Shown here in pieces: positions 35,409-47,788 of a stretch of DNA of 64,000 nt. The stretch is from Umbellularia californica (lineage: Eukaryota > Streptophyta > Magnoliopsida > Laurales > Lauraceae). A program made the position numbers and the translations under genes. The DNA lies in the NCBI GenBank assembly GCA_028538565.1, contig JAPQWN010000006.1, positions 67,630,984-67,694,983 on the forward strand, given 5' to 3'. The notes below the pieces were generated by a model. That model did not search any database. It was not told the origin of the DNA and saw only the letters and a program-made list of their open reading frames with translations. Each line of letters starts with the position of its first letter. Position 1 is the first letter of the stretch.

Positions 35409-35948
35409 CTAGTGCTGCACAAGCATATTAGAAATAACCACAATTGCATGAGTAAGATCAATGAAATGCCTATTCTCAATTGTTATCGGTGACTGCAACC
35501 CATAGAAGGCTGATTCACAATCTAAACCATCTTGTTGTGCCGAGTGACCATTGATGTTCATCGAACCGTAATCGCGCCGGGCCAACAATGCATCTGAGGC
35601 ATTCACTAGGTTGTCCTTGGCTGAATCATACAACACAAAGCAAATCCCAAAGGATTTCACCAAGTTAGGATCAGTGGCTGTGTTGTTCTTCCAGATGATC
35701 AAATTGCTGATGTTGGTGGCCAATGCTAGCCCTTTATCAATTGCGATCTCGCCAAGGCCGTTGAGATCGGCGCCAGGCGTTCGGCCATCGGAATTGAAAA
35801 TCTGAGTACAGTATGCAGAATCATCGTTGTGGTTGCAGATATCAGTCACCAGATCATTTGATGATGAAGGTTGGAACTGGATCAAGGCAAAAACAAGCAG
35901 TAGGGGAAGGAATTGGTGCATATGAGTGAGACTGAGAGAAGGTGCCAT
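35409..35948 (-). CDS. PMEI/invertase inhibitor-like secreted protein (copy B)
   Basis: A single-exon ORF of 179 residues has the same signal peptide and PMEI features as the gene at 16,890-17,429: DICNHNDDSAYCTQIF, ICFVLYDSAKDNL, GLDCESAF. The two proteins differ at eight positions, all in the C-terminal 70 or so residues (e.g. SS/SA, LLNRHD/LLARRD, YGMQ/YGLQ, LVRH/LVQH). The first ~105 codons and the proximal promoter are identical at the nucleotide level. A conserved TATAAATT lies at 36,012-36,005 on the minus strand. The four helix-bundle cysteines are retained, so both paralogues may be functional. Specificity for pectin methylesterase or invertase is not decidable from sequence. Confidence 0.85.
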   Translation of the reverse strand: MAPSLSLTHMHQFLPLLLVFALIQFQPSSSNDLVTDICNHNDDSAYCTQIFNSDGRTPGADLNGLGEIAIDKGLALATNISNLIIWKNNTATDPNLVKSFGICFVLYDSAKDNLVNASDALLARRDYGSMNINGHSAQQDGLDCESAFYGLQSPITIENRHFIDLTHAIVVISNMLVQH

Positions 35949-36004
35949 GTTAAATGTTTCAGACTAACTATAGATTGTGGGGAGATTGATGGTGGGGGTC
36001 TTGT

Positions 36005-36012
36005 AATTTATA
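36005..36012 (-). promoter_or_regulatory. TATA box of PMEI copy B
   Basis: TATAAATT is located 57-64 bp upstream of the ATG, identical in position to copy A. Confidence 0.6.
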
Positions 36013-36829
36013 GCAGTGCAAGTGTAACGTATTTAGAATCCTTTTCTTTTGGGTAGGTTTGATTCTTTTTATAGCTTTTCGGATTCTTAGGCAGATAGTT
36101 CTCATGGTGACCAAAAAAAGAAAAAAGTGATATCTAGACATCAATGAGATCTGATCTGATCCTCTAGAGCATGTATGCAGATTTAGATTGTAGTGGTCTG
36201 AGGCCCGCTGATTGGACTATTACATGTTCTATCCAATTGCCTCCTTATTGAATTGACACTCGCCCTAATTTTACAGAAATAGTAGGTTCGGTTAATTGGT
36301 TGACTTTTATATCTCGTCCCCTTAGGGATAGGTTTAGTAGTTATTTGGGAGAGACATGGGTTTATAGGTAGGTTTTGGGCCAAGTCAAATATTACATATG
36401 CTTTACAAACCCTTGCGGTCCCATCTAATTACCTATTTGCATATTTGAGAAATATTTTCCTGTGAGTGTCTGCAAGATGCGCTCCATGTGAAATGCAGTG
36501 TGTGCCTTCAAATGAGGATTCTTCATTTACTTGGGAGAATCAGTTTGGATATTGTAGAAATTCAGGTAGCATTGTTGGCATGAGACATCTAGAATAAGGG
36601 GCACTTGGAGACGGGTCCTGAGCACTTTATGACCTTATATCTACAATCTTTTTTTTCATGGTATGATAGTTCTTTTTTCCAAATTTGAAGATTTTAAAAT
36701 GTCTAATTTACCCTTTCTTTAAATCATATCCCATGATTGGTGGGATATTTCATTAATAATGGTTAACTACCATTTAATTGGCCACGATTAATAGAATCTC
36801 ATTTATAAGATTTTCAAATAAAATATAAA

Positions 36830-38640
36830 AACGCACAAATAAATTGCAAAATAATGCAAATAAATTTAAAAAAAGCAATAATTTCAAAAAATGCAATAAA
36901 TTTAAAAAATAGAGCAATAAATTTCAAAAGAACATAGATAAATTTAAAAAGATGCAAATAAATTTTAAAAGAACCAAATAAATTTCAAAAAATGTAAATA
37001 AATTTCAAAAGACTCAAATAAATCTCAAAAGATCCAAAGAAAATTCAAAACATGCAAATAAATTTCAAAAGACGCTAATGAATTTCAAAAGACACAAATA
37101 AAATTAAAAAATGCAAACAAATTTGCCAAAACTAAGATAAATCAATTTTCCAAATTTCTAAAAAAATTTCCAAAAACTCAAGTCTTTTTGCCAAAACTGA
37201 GTTAAATTTATTTCAATAAATGCAAATAAATCTGAAAAGACACAAATAAATTTCAAAAGACTCAAATAAAATTAAAAAACGCAAATAGATTTCCAAAAAT
37301 GTAAATAAATTTGCTAAAAAACTCAGATAAATTTGCCAAAAATAAAGAGAAATTGGACAGAAGATAGATAAATTTGACAAATACTCAAATAAATTTGACA
37401 AAATCTCAGATAAATTTGACAAGAAAACTTAGATAAATTTTACAAAAACTCAGAGATCACCAAACTTGGCTTCCCTATCAAACGACTTCGACGCCCGAAT
37501 CGCGAAATCCAACCCCTTGTTTGCGCTCTCCCCCGACTCGATCGTGTCTCGTGTAATCTTCGGCAGGAAAAGCCCACACTCGGGTTTCAAGCAGATACTC
37601 GAAACAAAGAAGTATTGTGGCTGGGTTCGAATTGCTGGTGTAGTTTACAGAGGATCCAGCCGATTCCTGTTAATCGAAGAAGAACAACAATCTGGACTTG
37701 GGTTCTGCATTGTTTATGATAAAAAAAAATAGAGGTATAGGTGATCATAAGATTAATAAAAAAAAAGCAATAATTTCAAAAAACGCAATAAATTTAAAAA
37801 ATAAAGCAATAAATTTCAAAAGAACATAGATAAATTTAAAAAGATGCAAATAAATTTTAAAAGAACCAAATGAATTTCAAAAAATGTAAATAAATTTCAA
37901 AAGACTAAAATAAATCTCAAAAGATCCAAAGAAAATTCAAAACATGCAAATAAATTTCAAAAGACACTAATGAATTTCAAAAGACACAAATAAAATTCAA
38001 AAACACAAACAAATTTGCCAAAACTAAGATAAATCAATTTTCCAAATTTCTGGAAATTTTGCCAAAAACTCAAGTATTTTTGCCCAACTGAGTTAAATTT
38101 ATTTCAATAAATGCAAATAAATTTGAAAAGACACAAATAAATTTCAAAAGACGCAAATAAAATTAAAAAATGCAAATAGATTTCAAAAAACGTAAATAAA
38201 TTTGCTAAAAAACTCAGATAAATTTTCCAAAAGCTCAGATAAATTTGCCAAAAACACAGAGAAATTTGATAGAAGACAAATAAATTTGACAAAAACTCAA
38301 ATAAATTTGACAAAATCTCAAATAAATTTGATAAAAACTCAGATAAATTTTACAAAAACTCAGAGATCACCAAACTTGGCTTCCCTATCAAACGACTTCG
38401 ACGCCCAAATTGTGAAATCCAACCCCTTGTTTGCGCTCTCCCCTGACGCGATCGTGTCTCGCGCAATCTTCAGCAGGAAAGGCCCACACTCGGATTTTAG
38501 GCAGATACTTGAAGCAAAGAAGGATTGTGGCTGGGTTTGAATTGCTGGTGTAGTTTATAGAGGATCTAGCCGGTTCCTCTTAATCAGAGAAGAACAACAG
38601 ATCTGGACTTGGGTTCTGCATTATAAAGGAGAAAAGAGGG
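36830..38640. repeat. ~0.9-kb tandem duplication of minisatellite plus ORF-like segment
   Basis: Two units (from about 36,869 and 37,765, offset 896 bp) each comprise ~500-600 bp of ~20-bp AT-rich repeats (variants of AAATAAATTTCAAAAGAC and AAATAAATTTGACAAAAACT) followed by ~280 bp of GC-richer DNA starting CAAACTTGGCTTCCCTATC. The GC-rich part can encode SLSNDFDARIAKSNPLFALS and GWVRIAGVVYRGSSRFLL in unit 1; unit 2 has a stop after DCGWV. The putative peptide has no family I recognise. Confidence 0.8.
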
Positions 38641-39601
38641 GTTGATTGTTGGTGTTATAGGCAGTCGACCTAAATCAGAGAAGAAACAGAGGGGTTCTCG
38701 GTGCCCCTGTAAGATATTTGGTGTTGTTTAAAGGATCGGTTTTGATCATCAGTGGGCCACAAAATCCCGGTAGACAGAGGAGAAGGGTTGGCAGTTCACC
38801 TCTACTGGAGAAAACAACGGTAACAGACTGCTGGTTTAAATTTCTGCAACGTACAAGTTCTCCATGCGTAGAGGATCGGGGCTGTCGCTCTATAGATATT
38901 GCCGGAGTTTGATGCTGTTTTTTATCGCCAGTTCAATTGGCCGGAGACGAAGAGGAAGGAGGCAGCATGTTCCTTTTCCTGTTGCAGGAAACGAGAACTC
39001 TCCCCCAATGCAATCGTGTCTCGCGCCATCTTCAGCAAGAAATGCCCGAGATCTGAGTTTTCCAAGGCGTCCCGTCGATCTTCTGTTGTTTCTCTGGTTT
39101 TGATGCTGGAAGAAGAAGAAGGAGAAGTGGTTCTTTTGAGTAGCGAAGATCAAGAGGATCTAAGAAGGAGGGAGGAGGAAAGATTTGAAATTTTAAATTT
39201 CAGAATTTTATGCCTAAAATGGTTCAAAGGCAAATCAGTCATGAAATATGTGATCGTGTAAATGTAAGGACCCCGGGCTGCAAAATGTCTAGCTGCGTGG
39301 ACCAGAATCCTTAAACAGAAATTGCGTGGACCAGAGCCTCTAAACGTTCCACTTCAGGGACCTATCGCTAATTTAGCCATTTTAAAATGTAATTATTATT
39401 TGGTCATGTTTTGAAATGTCCCAAAAACTTAGCCCCATTTAAAAAACATTTTGAGGAAAAATTTCAAATAAGGCCTTAAGTTTTTTCCTTATTTAAAAAT
39501 AGGACATAAGTTTTAAAACTTTTCAAATCAGTCCCTAAGTTTTCTAGGAAGTTTTCAATTAAGGACATCCGTCCATATAAAGCTTCTTTTTTCTTTTTTT
39601 T
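38641..39601. other. Spacer with a partial third copy of the ORF-like segment
   Basis: Sequence near 38,995-39,065 (CTCTCCCCCAATGCAATCGT and CGCGCCATCTTCAGCAAGAA) is related to the GC-rich part of the tandem units. The rest shows no gene; short ORFs here look incidental. Confidence 0.5.
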
Positions 39602-39782
39602 GGAGTTGCTATTCGCATATCTCCACTTGCTCATTACACTGCCCTTTTTTTTCAAAACCTGGGTACCCCTAGGGAAATCCCCAAACTACCCTTCTCCCTC
39701 TCCCTGTTCGTCGTCCACCTTCGCCGGCACCCTGTCCCTGTCCCTCTTCCTCTCTCCTTCTCTTTCTCCTTCTCCTTTTCCT

Positions 39783-39831
<49 letters not shown>

Positions 39832-40059
39832 ACTTCTGCCCGCACCCTGTCCCTGTCCCTGTCCCTCTTCTTCTCTCCTCCCTCTCCCTCGTTCTCTACC
39901 CCCACCCTATTCGTCAAGGGGGAGGGAGGAGGTGGGCGGCGAGCAGAGAGAAAGGGAAGGAGAGGGAGAGGGGCAGTTTGGCGATTTCCCCCATGGTGCC
40001 CAGGTTTTGAAAAAAAAGGGCAGTGCAATGAGTAGTGGAGATGTGTGAATAGCATGTCC
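39602..40059. mobile_element. Mutator-like MITE with ~85-bp terminal inverted repeats
   Basis: Left end GGAGTTGCTATTCGCATATC and the inverted right end GGACATGCTATTCACACATC continue as matching sequence through CAAAACCTGGG(T/C)ACC. Flanks are C(T)8 and C(T)6, consistent with an imperfect 7-9-bp target duplication. Long inverted repeats and a ~9-bp duplication suit Mutator. The centre is a CT microsatellite and pyrimidine-rich DNA, without real coding potential. Confidence 0.72.
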
Positions 40060-40877
40060 CTTTTTTGGAAACTTTTTCCTCATTTTTTGTAAAATACCCA
40101 AATTATCCTTCATTGAAATAAAATTCTCATTTACATAGTTTATGTTCTCCTCATTTCCTTCACCAGCGCAATAATGGTGATCAAGGACAACCGATACCTA
40201 TTATGAGGTTTTTTTTTTTTTTTTACTAAGGAGAAAAATCACCTAGAAGTACCTTTAAATGGCTAGATGTCTTTAATTGAAAGCTTAGTAGAATACGTAG
40301 GGACTAATTTAAAATATTTTGAAACTTGTGTACTGTTTTGAAATAGGGCAAAAACCTAAGGTCTTATTTAAAAATTCCCCATTTTTCACAAAACACTTGT
40401 AAATAAAACCAAACTTCTACCACTCTCCCACAAATTGAATCGGCGAGTTCTCTACAACGTTCATTCGAGGTAGGTAAAGGTTCCTCTTTTATCTTCCTTA
40501 CTCTCTTGCGTTCCTTTTAACTTTTTGGTATTGTTAGGATTCGTGTTCAAAATCCTACTCTTTGCAAGAATTGGGGACATTGTATCCGAAACCCTAATCT
40601 AATTTCTGTAATCATTAGTCGATCCCTAACGGAATTCATGTTACAAATTCAAATATTTTGCATTTCACATGCCTGCAATTTCAGTTTTTTAAGCAATCTT
40701 GTGATTTCTGCAAGAAATGATTCAATGTAGATGGAGAATAAAATCCCTAAATCCATATACCCCGGCCCTATATCCGAAAACCCCCAATCCATAGTACCTA
40801 AAACTTAAATCCATAAACCCGAACCCTAATCCGCTCTCCATAATCCCCAATCCCCAAATATCCAGACCCAATCCCTA
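40060..40877. other. Non-coding stretch left of the giant LTR element
   Basis: No ORF or recognised repeat is present. Degenerate AACCCTAAT/AAATCC motifs at 40,740-40,875 include the CCCTA that became the target site of the retroelement. Confidence 0.45.
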
Positions 40878-43136
40878 TGTTGGGCGATAAAAAATATATA
40901 TTCAACATCATCAATGCTCAGACCTTATTAAGCGTGATCTTGATCAAGTGGGACTAAATCAATTTAGCCACCAGACCCATCCCCAAGTTGATGATTGGCG
41001 ACCACTACATGGCATGGAGTTGTACCCTGATGTATTCAGTGGGACCTGTCAAGATCTCTTGAATTCACAAGGGAGATTAATATGATTAATATAAGTTCAA
41101 GCCAACCTGTATAACCATATCATCTCAGGTCCAATGAAGCCCAAGCCAGATTTTTTAGGCCTAAACCACATGATCAATTTTGGCTGAGTCAGGCTGAAGT
41201 CGATTTCTGAGCTAGGCCATGAGACCAACCTTTGTCGGCTTGAGCCATATGAATTAAACCACGCCAATTTCTAGCCAATTTCTAGCCTGAGCCATATGAA
41301 TTAATGCCAATTTGTGGCCAATGTTTGGCCTGAGCCATATGAATTGGTCCATGCGGCCAATTTTGATTGAGTAGAGGAGGGTCATTTCTGGCCTAATTAT
41401 GTGACCAATCTTGGTTTAAGTAACAATTAATTTCTGGCCTAGGCCTGACCCAGGTTAAAAATGACAATATATGGGACATAAGACCAATTGTTGCGGGACC
41501 TGTTTAGATGGGCCTAAACCCAGCTATGCATTGGGCTCACTCCCAAGTTAATGATTACCCACCTGTTTATGTGAGTCACACCCCATGTTATATCCTATGG
41601 CTAGAAATGGATCTTTATCCAATTAATTTCCCATGACCCATCAAACTCTGTCATATTTATGTGATAGTGTGTTGGGACCAATTAATATAAGACCAGGCTG
41701 ATTTTTGTGACCATATCATGCTAGGCCGGTCTAACCCAATTTTTGGTGATTGTGGGCGAGCTATTATATGTGAGCCCGGTAATTTAGGCATGGTATCAAT
41801 CACGTAATAGGGCCCAGGTCTTTTGCAAATATATGGTCAAATGACAAATGGAGTCAAGAGGAGTTCCCACTCCTTAGATGAAAATCCCACATGGGTAATG
41901 CATGAAACTGACATCAACATCCACTCCTTAGAAAAAAGCAACTACCCATGGGAAATGGGTAGCCAACATGGCAGCAAGGTAGTTAAGAAGAGACAAATGG
42001 TGCCCATCCATTCCAAGCTACAGGAAATGTTTAGCAAACTGGAAAACGTGGGGGCAGCAACTACTTCGTGGATGGCTTCAAAAGGCCTATAACGGGACAC
42101 TACTTGATGAAGAAAAAAGGAAGAGAAGAAAGAACACCAAGAACTCCACAGAATTTCATACAAAAGGAGAGTACTACGTTGCCATTTTCCGACGACGTGC
42201 TGCCGCGATTATTAAGTGAAGAGATCATTCCTGAAGAGAAGATTTGAAGCAGGTTAAGGATTAGGATCATGTCTTCATCAAGGGACGGAGCATAATTTCC
42301 TAGTTTTGAGCTATATCCCTACATTTTTTTATTTGTCTATTTACATTTCATGTAAAGTAAAAAAATGGGAATTGCATGCATAGATTCTCTTTTTGAGTCT
42401 ACGGCTTCTATTTTTTTTTTCCTGTGAATATCATTGCTTCTAGATAATGTGGCATTGTAAATTTCTTTTCAAAAAGAAGAAGAAGAAGAAGAATGAATGA
42501 ATGAATGAATGAATTGATATCTTTATCAGTAAAAGTTCATATATAGCAAGTTTTCTTTTTCTTTTATTTGTGTTTGTAGCAATAACAAACTATAAGTCAC
42601 CCAAGTCACCCAAGTAAGGGTTGTCACTATATAATAAAGAAAAAAAAAAAAAAAAAAAAGAGAGTGTGCACAACACGCATAGTTTCTTATGGCCATGGGT
42701 CTTTTTGGCACTCATTTGTTTGAAACAATATGGGAGTTAAAGTTGGCTTGATTCACACCTGATCTTTGAGGATGTTCAAATACACAGTCAATTTCTAAAG
42801 ATTGTTTATAAACTGTTCTGTTTATAGATCGCTTATAGCACAAGTAGGTTAGCTAATTGACTCATTAAGTCATCAAAAGAACAAGTCCTGTGAATTGATA
42901 CAAGCCATTTCATCCTTAAAAAAAATAATAATAATCCATGTATGCAGACAAATATTTTCATACATTCCAGAATATGATGGTGGAATAGTTTGTGGGATCT
43001 ATTGATTTAAGGACTCATGAACATTTTATTAAACATTACTTTTTGTTTATGTTTAATCCAAATATCTTCCTACATCTAATAAGCTTATTGGGTTCTACAA
43101 ACCCAATAAACTTTCATGATAATTTCTGCGTGTACA
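40878..43136 (+). repeat. 5' LTR of the giant Ty3 element
   Basis: Begins TGTTGGGCGATAAAAAATAT and ends TTTCTGCGTGTACA. Relative to the 3' LTR it has small indels and different microsatellite states near 42,475-42,515 (GAA then GAAT repeats) and 42,640-42,660 (A-run where the 3' LTR has a GA tract). Confidence 0.93.
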
Positions 43137-43140
43137 GAAA

Positions 43141-43161
43141 TTTGGCACACCCGGTGGGACC
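43141..43161 (+). promoter_or_regulatory. Primer binding site candidate
   Basis: TTTGGCACACCCGGTGGGAC begins 4 nt after the 5' LTR. Position and TGG start fit a tRNA primer site, and it differs from the tRNA-Met type used by the other LTR elements here. I did not resolve which tRNA it matches. Confidence 0.6.
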
Positions 43162-43188
43162 ACAGCTCACTGAATTCTTCTTTTCAGG

Positions 43189-44660
43189 TTGCATAACATA
43201 AAGTATCTCAAGTTTTGTCGACAAGTTTCATCAATGGCAACTAAGTTGCTTATCATGTTTGATGATACCAAGTACAAGGATTACCTAGAAGCCAAAATTG
43301 AAGCAAGAAATTCCCTGCAAGTGATCAAGACTCATGTAAAAACTGCAAAAAGAAAGTTTGAAGATTTGCAAGGAGAAAATGCAGTTTTGGAAAATCAGAA
43401 ATTTCCTTTCTCCAAAACTTATGAAGTGTCAACAGAAGGAAAATTTCCTCATTTTCGAGTTGATCAGCTAGCTAATGTTCAACGAGCTCACAAAGGGTTA
43501 GAAAACTACCAAGTCCCAAAGGACATGCAAGGGACGTCCAACCATGGAGCTGATCGTTAGTTTGCTAACTCTCACCGAACTCCATCAACATATCAATTTC
43601 AAAACAGGGTATGTTTGAATGGATCCAAGTTGAATAAATCCATTAAACTCCAATCAAATATAAAATGTCAAATGAAAATGATGAAGATAATCTTGTAGTT
43701 CCATGCACCCACACCTGCCCCACCAGAGCGGTACGGTTTACGGGTCGTGGACGCTCAAAAATGAAACAAAAGCCCCTTGTATCTAGCACTTACCCCACCG
43801 GAGTGGTAAGAAAGACTAGAACTTGGGATGATGTTACCAGGTCACGCCCTAGTGCCTACCCCACCAAAGTGGCTAAGCCTGGCCGGACGCAACGGCCTAT
43901 GAAGACTTTAGTGTGGGACAGATTGTCAGTGCCCATTGAAAATGCTTTCGAGTGTCTCACCTTGCTTAAGGGATAGAATGTGATAATGGGTGAAAAGCCC
44001 CCACAGCGCCCCCCTAAGAAAATGAGAGATCCTTTAGTTGTCAAATTTTCACCGGGCTCAAATAATCCTCGAATGATAACAAGAAAAAACATGCCAGCAG
44101 AATTTAGACCTCGAAGCCAAAAGGATGATTATGACTTCGTTGCAAAAAAGCAAGTGATCCGACCACGAGTTCTATCAAGAGCTATAAAAGAAGAATTAAC
44201 AAGCGAGTCAACTCAAGTGGGACTCCACCTATGCAGACCCAATCCCTTCACCAAGTCAAGCAAGACAAAGCTCATCGTTATGCCAAGAGGGCTAAAGCAA
44301 AGAGGATAGTTGACCCAACCCAAGTCAAAATTATGGAGCGACCTTCAAAGGATGCCTCACCTCAATTGATTGTAAAGCTTAAAGAAAAGGCACCATCTGA
44401 TAAGACAAATGTACAAGTAGCATGCCAACGGGCATCTCAAAAAGAAAAGAAGAGCGGGCCGCAAGGCCTATGAATTTAAGATTGCGCCCATGTAGATCCC
44501 CAAAGAGCCCGAAGAATCAGTTATGTCTATCAATATGGTTGATAAAGGTAAGAAAAAGAAAGAATCATCGGCCTACGTTAAGGAAATGGTGGAGTTATTT
44601 GACACACAACGGCCGTAAACAAGGAGTGTCACGACTGCTAGAGGAAGGAAAGTAATAAAA
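43189..44660 (+). pseudogene. ORF1/leader coding region of the giant element
   Basis: Two consecutive open stretches lie upstream of gag. The first (43,189-43,560) encodes a Lys-rich, probably helical peptide (DYLEAKIEARNSLQVIKTHV). The second (43,665-44,309, one frame with a single stop) has repeated PT(G/K)V motifs after TY/AY and a basic PRSQKDDYDF tail. I recognise no domain. Extra ORFs before gag occur in Tat/Ogre-type elements, which is the basis for this assignment; function is unknown. Confidence 0.5.
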
Positions 44661-44786
44661 AAAGATCACATTTGTGATTCAAGTAGTTCACAAGGATCAT
44701 CTAATGATCAGGCACCCAGAATATTTGGAGTATTAGGCGAGCTCACAGGTCTTCTCTCGTCAGAATCAAGTGTAGCTCCTGTCTAT

Positions 44787-46030
44787 ATGACGGGCCAAGA
44801 GGGTAATCCAGAGTTCTCAAAGTCAAATCCCCTGCCAAGTTTCATGCAATATGTCCAGGATACATACAAACGATTTGAAGAGATGATGACAATGATGGTC
44901 ACTCTTCATACCCAAATTAACAAAAAGGAGTTCGGAAGACATTCTCGCAATGATCACAACCGACGTGATCAAAGAGATAGTCATGATCATGATATGGACC
45001 ATAATAATGACGGAGAAGTGTTGAGCAAAACTCTAGTCACGATTGAAGCAGTCCAAAAGATGATTGAAAATGCCACTGAGGGAGTAACATCATCCAAAAA
45101 AGGATCAAACCCACCTTATCCAGCCTAGATGGATGATGAGCCATTTCCACCTAAATTCAAGCAGCGTCATTTGCAATCATATGATGGAAGCACTTCATCT
45201 TATCAACATCTATGCCACTTCAAGGTGTTGACTAGAGAGATATCTAATAATGATGCATTAAAAATCTGATTGTTCACCAGTACATTGAAAGGAACAACAT
45301 TTGATTGGTATAAAAGGCTACCAAGCGGTTCCATAAAGTCATGGAAGGATATAGAACAAAAGTTCACTGATCATTTTTTCGATACTAACAGTTCAGTGAC
45401 TACAGCTCGCCTATGTACAAAAAAACAAGGCAAAGAAGAATCAACGACTGCCTTTATCAAAAGATGGCAAGCTTTGTCATTCAAATGTCCGGAAAACCTT
45501 TCGCACAAATCCTTGACGGACATGTGTAGGACAAATTTACATTAAAAATAAGGGCTAAGTTGGTCGGGAATAAAGCAAAGGACCTTGGTGAGTTGTTAGA
45601 AGCAGCAATAAAAGCTGAAACAATCATTAAAGATCGAGAAATAGAAAAGAAATCTACCAGGAAGATGGAACCACCCAAAAGTGGGGGCAAAAAGAAAGAA
45701 GCTATGGCAGTTCAAGTAGCTTCACCCCTTGACTTAAGGAAGCTCAAAAATAGTCAGAAGAGAGATAATGAAGAACAAAACAAGATGAAGAGAAGTCAGA
45801 CTTTAAAAGAAAGAATGTCTTGAGAATATGATTTTGCTATTGAAGACTCTGAGTCAATTTTTCATACTCTCCTAAAAAATGATAAAATTAAGCTTCCGCC
45901 ATGTAAAAGACCAGAAGAAGAAGGCAAAACAAATGACCCAAAGTATTGCATATACCACAGGGTCATAAGTCATGGTATAAAAGACTGCTAGGTCTTTAAG
46001 AATAAGGTCCAAGAGTTACTTGACAATGGG
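44787..46030 (+). pseudogene. gag region of the giant element, degenerate
   Basis: The frame runs MTGQEGNPEFSKSNPLPSFM, a His/Asp/Arg-rich linker, then a capsid-like gag domain: FTSTLKGTTFDWYKRLPSGS, KSWKDIEQKFTDHFFDTN, TTAFIKRWQALSFKCPE. A zinc-knuckle-like YCIYHRVISHGIKDC followed by a stop where Trp is usual ends it near 45,990. Stops at about 45,126, 45,268 and 45,543 and a frame change near 45,550 make it non-functional. Confidence 0.75.
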
Positions 46031-46039
46031 ATCATCACC

Positions 46040-47770
46040 TTGGTTAAAGAAGACAAGAAGTTGACAACTAACATGGTGCCTGGTCACTTTGGAAGTTTCA
46101 AACAACCAGTTAGAATTCCCACCGTGCAAGAAGAAGAGGGAGATGTCGAGTTTCGCTTGGTAAACCCATTGAAAAGTAGGGATGGGTTGGTTCCGGTAGA
46201 AATGCCAAATGGTGTGATGATGTGGATCCATCCAGATATCTTGTCAGGAGAAGGGTGGGAGACAGTAAGAAGCAAATCACGCTCTGTTGCAATGTCAAAT
46301 CCCTTCTGGAGTGACAATGATCATACTAGAAATGCTATATTGGGGGCAAGAAAACAAAAGAAAAGGCGTAGGCCAAATAACAAGAAAAAGCCTAGTAAAT
46401 CAAAGGAGGTTGTCACCCCAGTAGATTTGTTAATACAAGAGCCTCGGGTTCCATTTACTCTCAAGGACTTCTTGCCACTTGATCTCTTTTTGTCTTTCGA
46501 AAATCAAAAGCAGAAAGATGAATTGAATGAGTCAAAAGATGATACATTCCCATGCAACTGTCTCTCACTGGTAGAATTGAAAGAGGAACTGGATCAAGGT
46601 GATGGTAACTATGGCCTTAGATGGGGATATAGAGATGGTGTGAGTTCTTCTAAAAGTTCAGATGAATTAAGTCAAGATTCAACCAGACGACATATTTCTA
46701 CTCAAGGAAATCACGATGAACCATACTTTATTCCCGTTCAGAGCATGCGATTAGTCCCTGACCCCACATCGACAGAGAGTGACAGTGGCCCATCAGAACC
46801 CTCGAGTTTGTCAACCGACCCAAATGATGACAATGAATTGCTTGATGATGATGATATTAGGAGATAGATTGAAGGCATAGTGAAAATTGCCGTTTATACT
46901 GCATCCATATGGAATTTGACTCCAGAATGGCAAAAAAAATGGATCTTCCTAACTTATCATGGGAGAAGTAGCCGATGAAAATCCAGATGTTAATAAGATT
47001 GATGAAGTGGACAAATCCTCGGATGTAGGTGATGATTCTCTCGCACTTGATGGGTATGATGCCGATGGTTCAGACTCGAACTCTGATGTGTGGATCTTTT
47101 ACTCATCCAATAGAGAAAACATAAGATCATACGAATATATGTCAGAGGAAGATGAAGTTTGGGCACATGATGACGTGGCTAGAAGAGAAATCAAAGCAAA
47201 AGGGATTATTCATGCAATGAGCCACATGCCCAGACCAGTTGGGCCCCTCAATCCTTCAGACCCAATTCCATGGTGTTTTGCAGGAGGACCCAGGACCTCC
47301 CAAGAAATTGAAGCCTTAACATGGGATAATGATACCCCATGGGATGCTGAGAGGATGTTGAAGGATTATATTTGCCATGCAATATGGTCAGAAACGACCA
47401 TGAAACTTCTGATGAAGAGAAAAATGAAGATGAAGACAAAGTAGAGAGTTGATCAACGTCTAAACCATCTAATTTGACATCCTCCGAATCTTTGGAAACT
47501 GCAACAACAGATAGCGAAGAGATTTCCGTATGTTTTCCTGAGGTACAGGAGGTAGGCAAAGGGACTTGCTCTGGGCTAGATTACCATAAAAATTATAATG
47601 CAAATGTTAACCAAGACAAGGCTACAAAGCCTACAGAAAGAAATGCCAAGACTGGTGGTTTGCCTAGTCTACAGGAGCCCTTTAGATTTGATTTGCTTGA
47701 ACATCTGGCGCGCATCCCTGCACGTATAAGTATGCATGACATGTTGAGGTTGTCTCCAGACATTTGAAAA
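46040..47770 (+). pseudogene. Acidic linker coding region between gag and protease
   Basis: Three open stretches (46,040-46,867; 46,959-47,444; 47,474-47,767) encode acidic, low-complexity protein with islands such as GVMMWIHPDILSGEGWETV, EVWAHDDVARREIKAKGII, HMPRPVGPLNPSDPIPW and PFRFDLLEHLARIPARIS. The last resembles the segment just before protease in large plant Ty3 polyproteins. No catalytic motif is seen. Stops and a frameshift separate the pieces. Confidence 0.55.
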
Positions 47771-47788
47771 GCTGCTACAGCGGCTCCC

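Larger units (their letters stand above)
31902..37225. repeat. Segmental duplication, copy B
   Basis: Collinear with 13,007-18,815 as described for copy A, but about 0.4 kb shorter up to the PMEI gene, mainly because it lacks the tandem array. A (TA)n expansion is present at about 33,050-33,080. Its right end continues into further AT-rich minisatellite, which probably represents the original flank. Confidence 0.9.

Noticed and set aside
37213..38313. Leu/Phe/Tyr-rich minus-strand ORFs resembling membrane proteins
   Set aside because: The periodic pattern comes from the 20-bp AT minisatellite read in reverse; it is not a real membrane protein.
39600..40055. Overlapping ORFs of 136 and 128 codons on both strands
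   Set aside because: They lie wholly inside the Mutator-like MITE and consist of CT/GA-repeat translations.
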